A DNA stretch of 64,000 nt from Nitrososphaerota archaeon (lineage in GTDB: Archaea; Thermoproteota; Nitrososphaeria; Nitrososphaerales; Nitrosopumilaceae), in assembly GCA_013287585.1 (NCBI GenBank), contig JABDDN010000005.1, positions 1-64,000 of the forward strand, written 5' to 3'. Under the pieces are notes generated by a model. That model ran no database searches. It had not been told where the DNA came from and saw only the letters and a list, made by a program, of their open reading frames with translations. The position numbers were made by a program, and so were the translations under genes. How positions within the stretch are numbered: position 1 is the stretch's first letter; each line of letters opens with the position of its first letter. Below, one piece after another: positions 51,490 to 60,019 of this stretch.

Positions 51490-52728
51490 TTAAATCTCTG
51501 CCATTCCATGTATTAAATCATACTCTGTGATACGAAGCAATTCATTGAGCTTTGCTACTCTTTCGCCTCCAACTACACCAACTTTTAACATCTTTGATTT
51601 TGTTGCGATTCCTATATGTGTTATGTGTGAATCTATAGCTTCTCCAGATCTATGTGATGTGATCAGTTTAATCTTATTTTTGCGAGCTTCCTTTGCAAAT
51701 TCAAGTGCGTCATAAAGACTTCCAGCTTGATTTACTTTCAAGATGGCGGCATTACATGCCTTTAATTTTGCTGCTTTTTTGAGAATTTCCGTATTTGTGA
51801 CAACCAAATCGTCACCAGTTATCAAAACTTTAGGAAATTTGGAGGTCAGAATCGCCATTTCTTCAAAGGCTTCTTCATGAACTGCATCTTCAGCATAAAC
51901 AAGTTTGTATTTTTTTATTATTTCTGAGACAAATTCTATTTGCTCTTCAGGAGTGTTTTCAAAACCTTCTCTATCGTAAACGTATTTCTTTTTCTTTTCA
52001 TTCCATTGAGTAGATGATGCAAAATCTACACCAAGTGTGACTTCTTTTCCTAAAGTATAGCCCAAATTTTCGCAAGCCTTTGCAGAAAGTTCTAGTGCCT
52101 TTTGATTGTCTAGTTTAGGTGCCCATCCACCTTCATCACCACGTCCATTAGTAAATCCAGAATCATTTTTTTGAAGAACTTTTCTTAGTTCTTTATGTAC
52201 TGCAAAGTTTACCTCTATTGCATCATTTACTGTTTTTGAGCCCTTGGCACAGATCAAAATCTCTTGAATGTCTGGAGTTCCAGGACCAGCATGTGCCCCA
52301 CCACCTAAAATATTTCCTAGTGGAAAAGGAAACCTCAAGTCAGTATCCTTTGTTAATAATTTGAACAGCGGTATGCCAAGGGCTTTGGCTGCTGAATCTA
52401 CAGCTGCAATGGTAACTGCAAAAGCAACTGAACCTCCTATCTTTGAATAGCTAGTAGAAGAATCAATTTTCTTTATTGTATCATGAATTGATTTTAAGTT
52501 AGAAGGATCAAGTCCTATGAATTTTTTTAAATTTGAATTAAGAGCAACCAGACTTTTTTCTGGATTATTATCAGGAAAACTTACTGCCTCATGTTTCCCA
52601 ACACTAGCACCTGAGGGAGCACAAACTCTGCCAAGATGTGATTTATCAGATACAATGTCGACTTCAATTGTTTTACTTCCCCTACTATTGTAGAGTAGCC
52701 TTCCTTTTATGGAAGTAATTTTCGGCAT
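51490..52728 (-). CDS. eno: Enolase
   Basis: The 412-residue protein interconverts 2-phosphoglycerate and phosphoenolpyruvate. Seen: GASVGKHEAV (about 39-48), the catalytic Glu/metal region GRGDEGGWAPKL, metal Asp in VYAEDAV and ITGDDLVVTN, the catalytic Lys in ILKVNQAGSL, and SHRSGEAIDSHI for phosphate. Length is normal. It begins two bases from the rpoN stop, so the ribosome, polymerase and glycolytic genes share a transcript. Confidence 0.95.
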   Translation of the reverse strand: MPKITSIKGRLLYNSRGSKTIEVDIVSDKSHLGRVCAPSGASVGKHEAVSFPDNNPEKSLVALNSNLKKFIGLDPSNLKSIHDTIKKIDSSTSYSKIGGSVAFAVTIAAVDSAAKALGIPLFKLLTKDTDLRFPFPLGNILGGGAHAGPGTPDIQEILICAKGSKTVNDAIEVNFAVHKELRKVLQKNDSGFTNGRGDEGGWAPKLDNQKALELSAKACENLGYTLGKEVTLGVDFASSTQWNEKKKKYVYDREGFENTPEEQIEFVSEIIKKYKLVYAEDAVHEEAFEEMAILTSKFPKVLITGDDLVVTNTEILKKAAKLKACNAAILKVNQAGSLYDALEFAKEARKNKIKLITSHRSGEAIDSHITHIGIATKSKMLKVGVVGGERVAKLNELLRITEYDLIHGMAEI

Positions 52729-52729
52729 C

Positions 52730-52966
52730 CTATTCTAACTCAGATTGCACTTCTTGCTGTCTTCTTCGAATTGCTTCGTAGAATGGAATAACTTGGTGAA
52801 TTGTTTCAACCGACGTTAACAACATCGCTCTGCAACAATATCTTTTGAATCCAAAAGAATCAAGAACTTTTGCTGGATCTTCTCCGGATTTTACTCTTGT
52901 TTGATAATCCTTAAATTTGTCAGCTATTAAATTTCCACAAGTAAAACATCTGACAGGAATTAACAT
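52730..52966 (-). CDS. rpoN: DNA-directed RNA polymerase subunit N (Rpb10)
   Basis: The 78-residue protein has the diagnostic zinc-bundle: CFTCGN at 7-12 and RYCCR near 42-46. It is a core subunit bridging RpoD and RpoL in the archaeal polymerase. Length is slightly more than the minimal 65-70, with an acidic C-terminal tail. It heads the long minus-strand cluster. Confidence 0.95.
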   Translation of the reverse strand: MLIPVRCFTCGNLIADKFKDYQTRVKSGEDPAKVLDSFGFKRYCCRAMLLTSVETIHQVIPFYEAIRRRQQEVQSELE

Positions 52967-52988
52967 ATTTTCAAAAAGTAATCAAGGC

Positions 52989-52996
52989 TTATAAAA
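52989..52996 (+). promoter_or_regulatory. TATA-like box for tRNA-Leu
   Basis: TTATAAAA is centred about 28 bases before the tRNA 5' end at 53021. It is the best promoter candidate for the tRNA. Confidence 0.5.
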
Positions 52997-53020
52997 ACCA
53001 TACATGGGTATTTGCATAAT

Positions 53021-53105
53021 GCGGGAGTCGCCCAGCCTGGCCAAAGGCGCTAGCTTGAGGGGCTAGTATCTTAGGATTTCGAGGGTTCAAATCCCTTCTC
53101 CCGCA
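53021..53105 (+). tRNA. tRNA-Leu (anticodon GAG)
   Basis: The fold has acceptor GCGGGAG/CTCCCGC, the anticodon stem CTAGC/GCTAG with loop TTGAGGG (anticodon GAG, reads CUC), a long variable arm (class II, ATCTTAGGAT region) and T-arm GAGGG-TTCAAAT-CCCTT. Discriminator A, as for Leu. No intron. Confidence 0.94.
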
Positions 53106-53197
53106 CTTGAAAATTTTTCTAAACAAATCAAATTTGACTTACTTGATAAAAGTAGTAGATATTGGATCTTAACAAACAAAATTAAAACGAATTTTTA

Positions 53198-53908
53198 ATG
53201 AAAATTATTCTTGCTGGAATAATACTTGGTATGCTTTTGATATTTTCTAATATTCATGTATCTGATTCATATCTGCAGTATAATCTTCTTGTTACAGTAA
53301 AACCAGCAAAATCACCAATCAAAGATACTGAATTTCCAATTATAATAGGAACAGTTACGAACGAAGCAAGCAAACCCATTGTAGGCGCTCTTGTCAAAAT
53401 TACATTTGCAAAAGAGGTTGTTACTACTACCACTGATCAATATGGAAATTTCAAATATGATTCTGTACTGCCAATTTTGGCTGGCTATTATATGATAAAT
53501 GCAGTTGTCACAAAGACTGGTTATTCCACAGGGTTGGCTAGTTCAACTTTAATGGTAAACTCACCTCCAACTATTACATATAATAGAGGTATTACAGGAG
53601 ACCCAATAGTTACTGGAAACTATACTGTCTATCTTGGTAAAGTAACTGATTGGAATCTTGAAACGACCTGTTTCGTAAAGTTTGGTGATCAATTTAAGAG
53701 GTTTTTAAAAACATGTGATCTTTATAATTTAGCACCTACTGATTTTAAGACAGATGCGACAGTAGTTCACTCACTTGCTGTAATACAACATAATGCAGAT
53801 TATGGACTCTTTCCTGTAAGTGATTATTTTAATGGCTTGATGCTAAATAACAATGCACAATATAGGTATGTAGAAAATGTCTGGAAAAATTATACTGTAC
53901 CTAATTAA
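53198..53908 (+). CDS. Secreted protein with carboxypeptidase-regulatory-like domain
   Basis: The 236-residue protein has a signal peptide (about 1-25, ending HVSDS). A beta-sandwich with KPIVGALVKITFAKEVVTTTT and DQYGNFKYDSVLPILAGYY follows (about 55-105), as in CarboxypepD_reg/Ig-like modules. The C-terminal third (residues 125-230) has two Cys (TCFVKFGDQ and KTCDLYN) and aromatic residues. No C-terminal anchor or sorting motif. It is probably an exported surface-associated protein of unknown role. Confidence 0.62.
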   Translation: MKIILAGIILGMLLIFSNIHVSDSYLQYNLLVTVKPAKSPIKDTEFPIIIGTVTNEASKPIVGALVKITFAKEVVTTTTDQYGNFKYDSVLPILAGYYMINAVVTKTGYSTGLASSTLMVNSPPTITYNRGITGDPIVTGNYTVYLGKVTDWNLETTCFVKFGDQFKRFLKTCDLYNLAPTDFKTDATVVHSLAVIQHNADYGLFPVSDYFNGLMLNNNAQYRYVENVWKNYTVPN

Positions 53909-53919
53909 TTTTAAAAAAA

Positions 53920-54534
53920 TTACTTTTTAAATTTGTTAATCGAATCAATAAGTGCAGAACGCCTTATTTCTTCAGTTACCGCCGCTCTTGCATCCTCGAT
54001 TAGTATTCTGTTTACATCGAGTTTTCTTCGGGTTTCATTTACCAATTTATCATAGATGGCAAAAGGATACAAGGAAAGATAGAGATTTTCCATTATTTCA
54101 AAGAATTTGCTTGCATCCTTAGCTTTTCCCGCTCTTATAGAATCGTAAACTAGTCTTTTTAGTTCACCAATACAATCAAGTAAACCAAGTATGTATGATT
54201 CTCCTTTTACTCCTAATGATTCTGCTGATGGTATTTCTGACTTCTGTACTATTGCAAGAAATGCAGATGCTTCAACAAGCTCTTGCTCCGATGTCATAAT
54301 ATGTCTATACAATTCTGCATTTGATTTTTTTCTTATTTCATCAAGTAGTTTTTTTGCTTTGGCCGCTTTTTCTTTTCCATCTACAATATCTAATTTATGA
54401 ACAGAAATTATTGCTTGGCTACATAGGATGACTACTTCACGTGTTCTCTTGATGATATATTCGCGTGAATTTTGAGCTTCCTCTAGTGATTTTGATATTT
54501 TGGATAACGATGATTTAACATTCTTCAATGACAT
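53920..54534 (-). CDS. Translin family protein
   Basis: The 204-residue all-helical protein contains NSREYIIKRTREVVILCSQAI (about 22-42), RHIMTSEQELVEASAF near 81-96, and a helical bundle with SESLGVKGESYILGLLDCIGEL and YPFAIYDKLVNETRRKLDV near the end. These match the archaeal translin/TRAX family, which forms octamers that bind RNA or DNA and, for TRAX-like members, cleave RNA. It is divergent from nnrE across a short gap. Confidence 0.86.
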   Translation of the reverse strand: MSLKNVKSSLSKISKSLEEAQNSREYIIKRTREVVILCSQAIISVHKLDIVDGKEKAAKAKKLLDEIRKKSNAELYRHIMTSEQELVEASAFLAIVQKSEIPSAESLGVKGESYILGLLDCIGELKRLVYDSIRAGKAKDASKFFEIMENLYLSLYPFAIYDKLVNETRRKLDVNRILIEDARAAVTEEIRRSALIDSINKFKK

Positions 54535-54606
54535 GTAAGATAGATGAAAAACTAGGATAAAGTCGTTTGGTAAAGCCCTTATTTGACATTATTTTTGAGT
54601 TATCAT

Positions 54607-55257
54607 ATGGATATAACAGTCAAACAAATGATGCAGATAGAGGAAAACGGTCATCAGATGGGATTTAAAAGAAATTTCATGATGGAAAATGCAGGAGCAT
54701 CTGTTGCAAGATACTTGGCAGAAAAATTTCCAGACATTTCATCAAAAAAAATTCTTGTTTTTGCTGGACTTGGAAATAATGGAGGTGATGCTCTAGTAGT
54801 TGCAAGACATTTGGCTGGTTTTGGATCCGATGTCAAAGTATTACTACTTGGAAATCCAGAAAAAATAAAAACAGATGAATCTAGGATAAACTGGGCAATA
54901 CTTGAAAAAATGAATTCAATAGATTTGGTAATTGCGTCTGACATTAGTGATCTTGATCTAAAAGCAGATGTTGTTATTGATGGAATTTTGGGAACGGGAA
55001 TTTCTGGGAAAATTAGGGAACCATATGCATCTGCAATTGATTCTATAAACAAACTAAATACATTCAAGATTGCAATAGACATTCCATCAGGTCTTGATCC
55101 AGATACTGGAAATACAAACGACAAATGTGTCAAAGCTGATGTAACTATAACATTTCATAAAATGAAAGTAGGGATGCCAAAGAGAAAAGATATGTGTGGA
55201 ACTATTCTGGTTGAAAAAATTGGTATACCTCCAGAGGCCGAGGTTGGCGTACTATGA
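54607..55257 (+). CDS. nnrE: NAD(P)H-hydrate epimerase (YjeF N-terminal domain)
   Basis: From ATG 54607 the product is about 216 residues. Seen: GLGNNGGDALVVARHLA (about 56-72) of the family's nucleotide site, DVVIDGILGTGISGKI with the catalytic Asp, and IDIPSGLDPDTG. It repairs damaged NAD(P)HX by epimerisation. The usual dehydratase partner domain (NnrD) is not fused here. The frame begins at 54583, but the shorter Met matches family starts. The next gene overlaps by four bases (ATGA). Confidence 0.88.
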   Translation: MDITVKQMMQIEENGHQMGFKRNFMMENAGASVARYLAEKFPDISSKKILVFAGLGNNGGDALVVARHLAGFGSDVKVLLLGNPEKIKTDESRINWAILEKMNSIDLVIASDISDLDLKADVVIDGILGTGISGKIREPYASAIDSINKLNTFKIAIDIPSGLDPDTGNTNDKCVKADVTITFHKMKVGMPKRKDMCGTILVEKIGIPPEAEVGVL

Positions 55258-55868
55258 AAGTACATCAAATACAAGTTGGAAATATGCAGAACTTTACCTA
55301 CATTTTAGAGGATGAAGACACTGATACTGCCATAGTTTTAGATCCTTCATGGGATCTTGAGGAGATCCAAAAGGTGATAGAAAAGAATAATCTGAAGGTA
55401 AAATACATTGTAAATACACATCACCATTTTGATCATACTATAGGTAATGAATACATGACAAAAATCACGGGTGCAAAAATAATACAACATAGTGCTTCTA
55501 CATTAAAGAACGATATGACAGTATCAGATGGTGATAAAATAAAATTTGGAAATTCGGAGCTTACCGTCTTTCATACCCCCGGTCATTCAAAGGATAGCAT
55601 ATGCCTTATCGGTGATGGAAAAATTTTTTCAGGTGATACGCTTTTTGTTGGTAATTGTGGTAGAGTTGATCTTCCTGGTGGAAGTGCAAAGGAACTCTAT
55701 CATAGTTTGTTTGATATTCTTCATAAAATGGATGAAAAACTAGTTCTTTATCCTGGTCATAACTATGGAAGCTATCCCTCATCTACATTAGGAAAAGAAA
55801 AAAAGACAAATTTTGTTTTACAGCCTAGGACAGAACAAGAATTTCTTGAATTTATGAATAGTGAATAA
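55254..55868 (+). CDS. Metallo-beta-lactamase-fold hydrolase (glyoxalase II-like)
   Basis: The 204-residue protein has the two-metal motif THHHFDH (about 59-65), a His in FHTPGHSKDSI, an Asp in FSGDTLFVGNCGR and a late His in YPGHNYG. This is the complete glyoxalase II/hydroxyacylglutathione-hydrolase-like signature. Since archaea usually lack glutathione, the thioester substrate is probably different. It overlaps nnrE by four bases and is followed four bases later by a CobT-like gene, suggesting an operon. Confidence 0.86.
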   Translation: MKVHQIQVGNMQNFTYILEDEDTDTAIVLDPSWDLEEIQKVIEKNNLKVKYIVNTHHHFDHTIGNEYMTKITGAKIIQHSASTLKNDMTVSDGDKIKFGNSELTVFHTPGHSKDSICLIGDGKIFSGDTLFVGNCGRVDLPGGSAKELYHSLFDILHKMDEKLVLYPGHNYGSYPSSTLGKEKKTNFVLQPRTEQEFLEFMNSE

Positions 55869-55871
55869 AAA

Positions 55872-56933
55872 TTGCAAGATATAGAAATTTTAGGAAACAC
55901 CCAAAGGGGAATTGATTTTGTAAAAAAAGTTGAAAATAAAAAATTTGTATTTTCATTAGTAATTTCATATACTGCTACTTGCGAGATACCTGGAATTACT
56001 GTTGCTGGAGCAAACCCTGATCTGCTAAAGTTTACTGCAGCTGCTGATGCAGAGTTTCTTCATTATGGATATTGTAAATCAATTGATGCAATACCTATGA
56101 CTCCTGATGGAAAACCAACTCCAGCTCTACTTACTAAAACTGCACTAGAGGCTGCAAGCATCCCAAGCTTTGTTGTCAATGCCGGAAGCAGGGTTATTCC
56201 AAAACTACCATGTTTAGAGATCGGATTAGAGCCAGGAAAAAATATTGCACAGGAACCAGGCCTTGATCAAAACTCTGTCAAAAAGGCTGTTGAATATGGA
56301 AGAATTGTAGGAAGGTCTCTTGGTGCTTCAACTGACTGTCTAATAATCGGTGAAAGTATTCCTGGAGGCACTACAACAGCTCTTGCTGTAATGACTGGGT
56401 TTGGCATACAGGCTACAGTAAGTAGTAGCATGCCGGAGAATCCTATCATGTTAAAAAAACAAACGGTACAATCTGCATTAAAAAGACTGGAATCTAAAGA
56501 TCCTTACGACATTATTTCACAGTTAGGGGATCCAATGATTCCTACTGTTGCAGGAATACTTGGTACAGCCTCAGAATCTACAAATGTAATTTTGGCAGGA
56601 GGTACACAAATGGCAGCAGTTCTAGCATTTGCAAAACATATTGGTTTTAATGAAACAAATACTGCGCTTGGAACTACCTCATACATCATAAATGATAATA
56701 TGGCAAACCTTGTGGAATTAATAAAACAAATCTCTGACATTCCAATACTTGTTGCAAAACTAAAACTAGGTGAATCAAAAATTTCTGGACTGAGATCTTA
56801 TGCAGAAGGATTTGTAAAGGAAGGTGCTGGTGCTGGCGGTGCATCAATTGCATGCATGTTAAAAACTGGCATAGGATCAGAAAAATTACTCTTATTAACA
56901 GAAAGAGAATACAATAGAGTTATTTCACAGTAA
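55872..56933 (+). CDS. CobT-like nicotinate-nucleotide phosphoribosyltransferase family protein
   Basis: The 353-residue protein starts at TTG 55872 and matches the archaeal UPF0284/CobT-related family: VAGANPDLLKFTAAADAEF near 44-62, GESIPGGTTTALAVMTGFG near 154-172 and KEGAGAGGASIAC near 317-329. Bacterial CobT activates 5,6-dimethylbenzimidazole for cobalamin; thaumarchaea make cobalamin, so a lower-ligand role is plausible but the archaeal family's reaction is less certain. Its last 14 bases overlap the convergent glmS stop. Confidence 0.8.
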   Translation: MQDIEILGNTQRGIDFVKKVENKKFVFSLVISYTATCEIPGITVAGANPDLLKFTAAADAEFLHYGYCKSIDAIPMTPDGKPTPALLTKTALEAASIPSFVVNAGSRVIPKLPCLEIGLEPGKNIAQEPGLDQNSVKKAVEYGRIVGRSLGASTDCLIIGESIPGGTTTALAVMTGFGIQATVSSSMPENPIMLKKQTVQSALKRLESKDPYDIISQLGDPMIPTVAGILGTASESTNVILAGGTQMAAVLAFAKHIGFNETNTALGTTSYIINDNMANLVELIKQISDIPILVAKLKLGESKISGLRSYAEGFVKEGAGAGGASIACMLKTGIGSEKLLLLTEREYNRVISQ

Positions 56934-58680
56934 CAGACTTTGCTAAATTCCTTGGATAATCTGGGTCTGTATCCTTTTCAAGAGCGGCATAATATGCTAA
57001 GAGTTGAATTGGAATTATTTCGATAAGGGGAAATAATGCTTCATTAATTTCCGGTATTTCTATCCAGTGATCGTATACATCGTTTGGCTTATCAGAGATT
57101 CCAATTATTTTTGCACCACGAGCTTTTATTTGATGAGCGCTTGCTAAAGTGTCAACATAAGTAGAATCATTAGGATTTATTATTATTACAAATACATTAG
57201 AATCCATTAGTGCCAAGGGCCCATGTTTTAATTCTCCGCCCGGAAGACCTTCTGCATGGATGTAGGTAAGCTCTTTTAGTTTTAGTGATGCCTCTGATGC
57301 AATTGCATAATGAATTCCTCTACCAAGTACATAAATGTCAGAAATAGTTTTGAGATTTCTTGCAATATCCTGAATCTTTGTGTGATCAGAAAGTATCTTT
57401 GTTATACATGTGGAAACCTTATCAAGATCTAATCCAATACAACCTCCGCATAATTTATCGGCAATTTTATATAAAATAGAAAGTTGTGCTGTAAAACTTT
57501 TAGTCGCAGCAACGCCAATTTCAGGTCCACAATTCAGGCCAATAGAAATGGAGGCTGATTGTACTAGTGATGATGTCATTATATTAACAATAGATATGAT
57601 TTTTGCTCCTTCTTTTTGAGCAATTTTCACAGCTTCTAAGACATCAGCGCTTTCTCCACTTTGAGAAAGCGCGATAAGAATTGATTGCTGATCAAAATTG
57701 TTTGGAGAATGTGCTACTTCGCTAGATAATATAGGCTCTATCTTTATTTTTGCATATTTTGAAAAAATATGTTTTGCCACAAGAGCTGCGTTGTAGCTTG
57801 TACCGCTTCCTGTCAAGTAAAGATTCTTTGCATGTTTTACAAACTCTGTTGTCAAATCAAGCTCCATCTTAGTGGATTCTCCTGCTTTTAGTATTGTATC
57901 GGGCTGCTCAGAAATTTCTTTGAGAGTAAAATGTGCATAATCTCCCTTGTATACATCAGCAAGTTCTTTTGAAATTTTAGTTATTTGATGTTGTACTGGG
58001 TTGCCATCAAAATCAAAAAATTGAATGCCTTTTAGATTGATGATGACAAACTCTCGGTTGTCTGGATAAATCACTTCATCAGTATGCTCTACAAATCCTA
58101 AAACATCACTTGAAATGAAATAACCGTTTTTTCCTACACCGATGATTAGCGGTTCATGAAATCTTGCTGCTGCAAGTGTGCCGTCTTCAAACACTGCAAC
58201 AAAAGCATAGTTTCCTTTCAAGGATGACACTGTCTGAATCATGGATTTTTTGACATCTTTTGTTTGATCAAAATTGTGTTGCAAAAGATTTGCAATGACT
58301 TCACTGTCTGTTTCACTTTTAAAGACATATCCTTTTTGTTGCAGGTCTTTTTTTAATTCTTCAAAATTATCAATTATTCCATTATGCACTATGGCAACTT
58401 CACCAGTACTGGATGGATGTGGGTGTGCGTTTGTTTCAGTTACGCCGCCATGTGTTGCCCATCTTGTATGGCCTATTCCAACTGAACCCAAAAGCATGTC
58501 AAGCTTTACTGCTTTGTTTACTTCAGCAACTTTTCCTACGCCCTTTCTCAAAGTAATCTGATTGCCTGAAATTGTGGCAACCCCAACACTATCATATCCT
58601 CTATACTCCATACGTTTTAGCCCTTTGACCAGTATGGGTGCAGCAGAACCGTCTCCAAGATAACCAATTATTGAACACAT
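56920..58680 (-). CDS. glmS: Glutamine--fructose-6-phosphate aminotransferase (isomerising)
   Basis: The 586-residue protein makes glucosamine-6-phosphate. Seen: nucleophile Cys2 with MCSIIGYLG, GHTRWATHGG and NGIIDN in the glutaminase half, then two SIS domains with TGSGTSYNAALVA, LSQSGESADVLEA and the C-terminal DYPRNLAKSVTVK with the catalytic Lys. Length is normal (about 580-610). It would feed UDP-GlcNAc synthesis, the precursor for N-glycans and for the NeuC-type epimerase near the window start. Confidence 0.95.
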   Translation of the reverse strand: MCSIIGYLGDGSAAPILVKGLKRMEYRGYDSVGVATISGNQITLRKGVGKVAEVNKAVKLDMLLGSVGIGHTRWATHGGVTETNAHPHPSSTGEVAIVHNGIIDNFEELKKDLQQKGYVFKSETDSEVIANLLQHNFDQTKDVKKSMIQTVSSLKGNYAFVAVFEDGTLAAARFHEPLIIGVGKNGYFISSDVLGFVEHTDEVIYPDNREFVIINLKGIQFFDFDGNPVQHQITKISKELADVYKGDYAHFTLKEISEQPDTILKAGESTKMELDLTTEFVKHAKNLYLTGSGTSYNAALVAKHIFSKYAKIKIEPILSSEVAHSPNNFDQQSILIALSQSGESADVLEAVKIAQKEGAKIISIVNIMTSSLVQSASISIGLNCGPEIGVAATKSFTAQLSILYKIADKLCGGCIGLDLDKVSTCITKILSDHTKIQDIARNLKTISDIYVLGRGIHYAIASEASLKLKELTYIHAEGLPGGELKHGPLALMDSNVFVIIINPNDSTYVDTLASAHQIKARGAKIIGISDKPNDVYDHWIEIPEINEALFPLIEIIPIQLLAYYAALEKDTDPDYPRNLAKSVTVK

Positions 58681-58730
58681 ATGATGATCTTAGCTACTTT
58701 CTCGATAATAATAATTGCGTGTAAGATATC

Positions 58731-59267
58731 TTACACTTGTGGTTGTTCTGTGATAACAGATTCGACTTCCTGTTTTTTTGGTTGTCCATAGTTTATACCT
58801 GGAGCCAAATGAATCTCGTTTTCTTCATCTATTTTAACGGTATATGAAGGAATTGTAACTACTCTATCTCCTATCATTACATGACCGTGTACTACTGCCT
58901 GTCTTGCTTGATATGGACTTTTTATCAACCCCTTTTTCTGAACCATTGTTTGTAATCTACGTGATAGTAAATCAGTTACTTTCAAATTTAAAACGTCATC
59001 AAGTGTAGAATTTTCTCTTACAAATCCAACTCTTGCTAGCGATTTCATTAATGTTGGTTCTTTTTTCTCTCTCACTTCTTGAGTTAGAGCTAAAAGTGAT
59101 CTTGCCTGTTTTCTTACTCTAGATAATTCTGTATGTGCTCTCCAAAGCTCTCTTTTATTTTTCAATCCAAAAGTTCCTAATACATAAAGCTCCTCATTTA
59201 GTAAATCATAGTTTAGTGGACGTTTTGGTTTTCTCCAAATTTTTCGTGGATTCTTAGGATCTCCCAA
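58731..59267 (-). CDS. rps4: 30S ribosomal protein uS4
   Basis: The 178-residue protein contains the S4 RNA-binding module: RRLQTMVQKKGLIKSPYQARQ near 103-123 and VVHGHVMIGDRVVTIPSYTV near 124-143. The archaeal N-terminus starts MGDPKNPRKIWRKPKRPLNYD. C-terminal PKKQEVESVITEQPQV is a short acidic tail. It follows rps13 with a nine-base gap, the standard archaeal order. Confidence 0.95.
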   Translation of the reverse strand: MGDPKNPRKIWRKPKRPLNYDLLNEELYVLGTFGLKNKRELWRAHTELSRVRKQARSLLALTQEVREKKEPTLMKSLARVGFVRENSTLDDVLNLKVTDLLSRRLQTMVQKKGLIKSPYQARQAVVHGHVMIGDRVVTIPSYTVKIDEENEIHLAPGINYGQPKKQEVESVITEQPQV

Positions 59268-59276
59268 TCAAATCAC

Positions 59277-59945
59277 CTATTTTGTTGGTTTCTTCTCCGC
59301 CGGTTTTGCAGCTGCTGGTTTAGAATCTTTTGCTGGAGCTGCTGCGCCACCCTTTGCTGGAGCTGCTGGAGCTGCTGCGCCACCCTTTGCTGGAGCTGCT
59401 GGAGCTGCTGCGCCACCCTTTGCTGGAGCTGCTGCGCCTTCTGCTGGAGCTGCTGCGCCTTCTGGAACTGCACCAGGTGGAAGAACCTTGCCTCCCTTAC
59501 GAACTCCTACTGCACCACCCTTTCTTCCGGTAGTGCGTGTCCTCTGACCTCTAACCTTTAATCCATAAGTATGACGAAAACCTCTCCAACTGTTTGTATT
59601 TTTTTCCCGCTCGATATCATTTCTAACATTAAATTCTATATCTGAAGTAATCAAGTGCAAGTTTTCTCCAGAATCCATATCCTTTCGTCTATTTAGAAAC
59701 CATGAAGGTACATTAATTGATGATGGATTTTTCATTACCTTTTCTATTTCCTCTACTTGAGATTCGGTGAGAAATCCTATATTGCTATTCTGGTCTATCT
59801 TAAGAACATCTAAGATTGCTTTGGCAAAGTTGTACCCTATTCCTCTTACTTGACTTACCCCTATGATCATTTTTTTTGCTCCAGGAACGTCTTTTCCTGC
59901 AATCCTAACAATATGTCTGTATTCTTGTGAAGACAAGTAAAACAA
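59277..59945 (-). CDS. rps13: 30S ribosomal protein uS13 with Ala/Pro-rich repeated tail
   Basis: The 222-residue protein has the usual uS13 body: [31 protein letters not shown], then [13 protein letters not shown] and [22 protein letters not shown] (about 123-144). Residues from about 150 to 222 are an unusual tail built of [11 protein letters not shown]-like 11-residue units, encoded by a 33-base repeat, ending in a Lys/Ala-rich segment. The tail should extend from the 30S head. An internal start is possible, but the ATG at 59945 is conventional. It precedes rps4 on the same strand. Confidence 0.92.
   Translation of the reverse strand: MFYLSSQEYRHIVRIAGKDVPGAKKMIIGVSQVRGIGYNFAKAILDVLKIDQNSNIGFLTESQVEEIEKVMKNPSSINVPSWFLNRRKDMDSGENLHLITSDIEFNVRNDIEREKNTNSWRGFRHTYGLKVRGQRTRTTGRKGGAVGVRKGGKVLPPGAVPEGAAAPAEGAAAPAKGGAAAPAAPAKGGAAAPAAPAKGGAAAPAKDSKPAAAKPAEKKPTK
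59333..59465. repeat. 33-bp repeats in the rps13 tail
   Basis: GGAGCTGCTGCGCCACCCTTTGCT-type units recur at a 33-base period with partial copies at each end, coding the [11 protein letters not shown] modules. Other-strand frames here are low-complexity by-products. Confidence 0.8.
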
Positions 59946-60019
59946 AATTTCCTAAACCCCGATAAAAACCATGCTAAAGCAAACAATACTTTAAATCGCA
60001 TTTAGGCTAATTTACCATA

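Noticed and set aside
59330-59533. Leu-rich + strand frame in the rps13 tail
   Set aside because: By-product of the 33-base Ala/Pro repeat on the coding strand.
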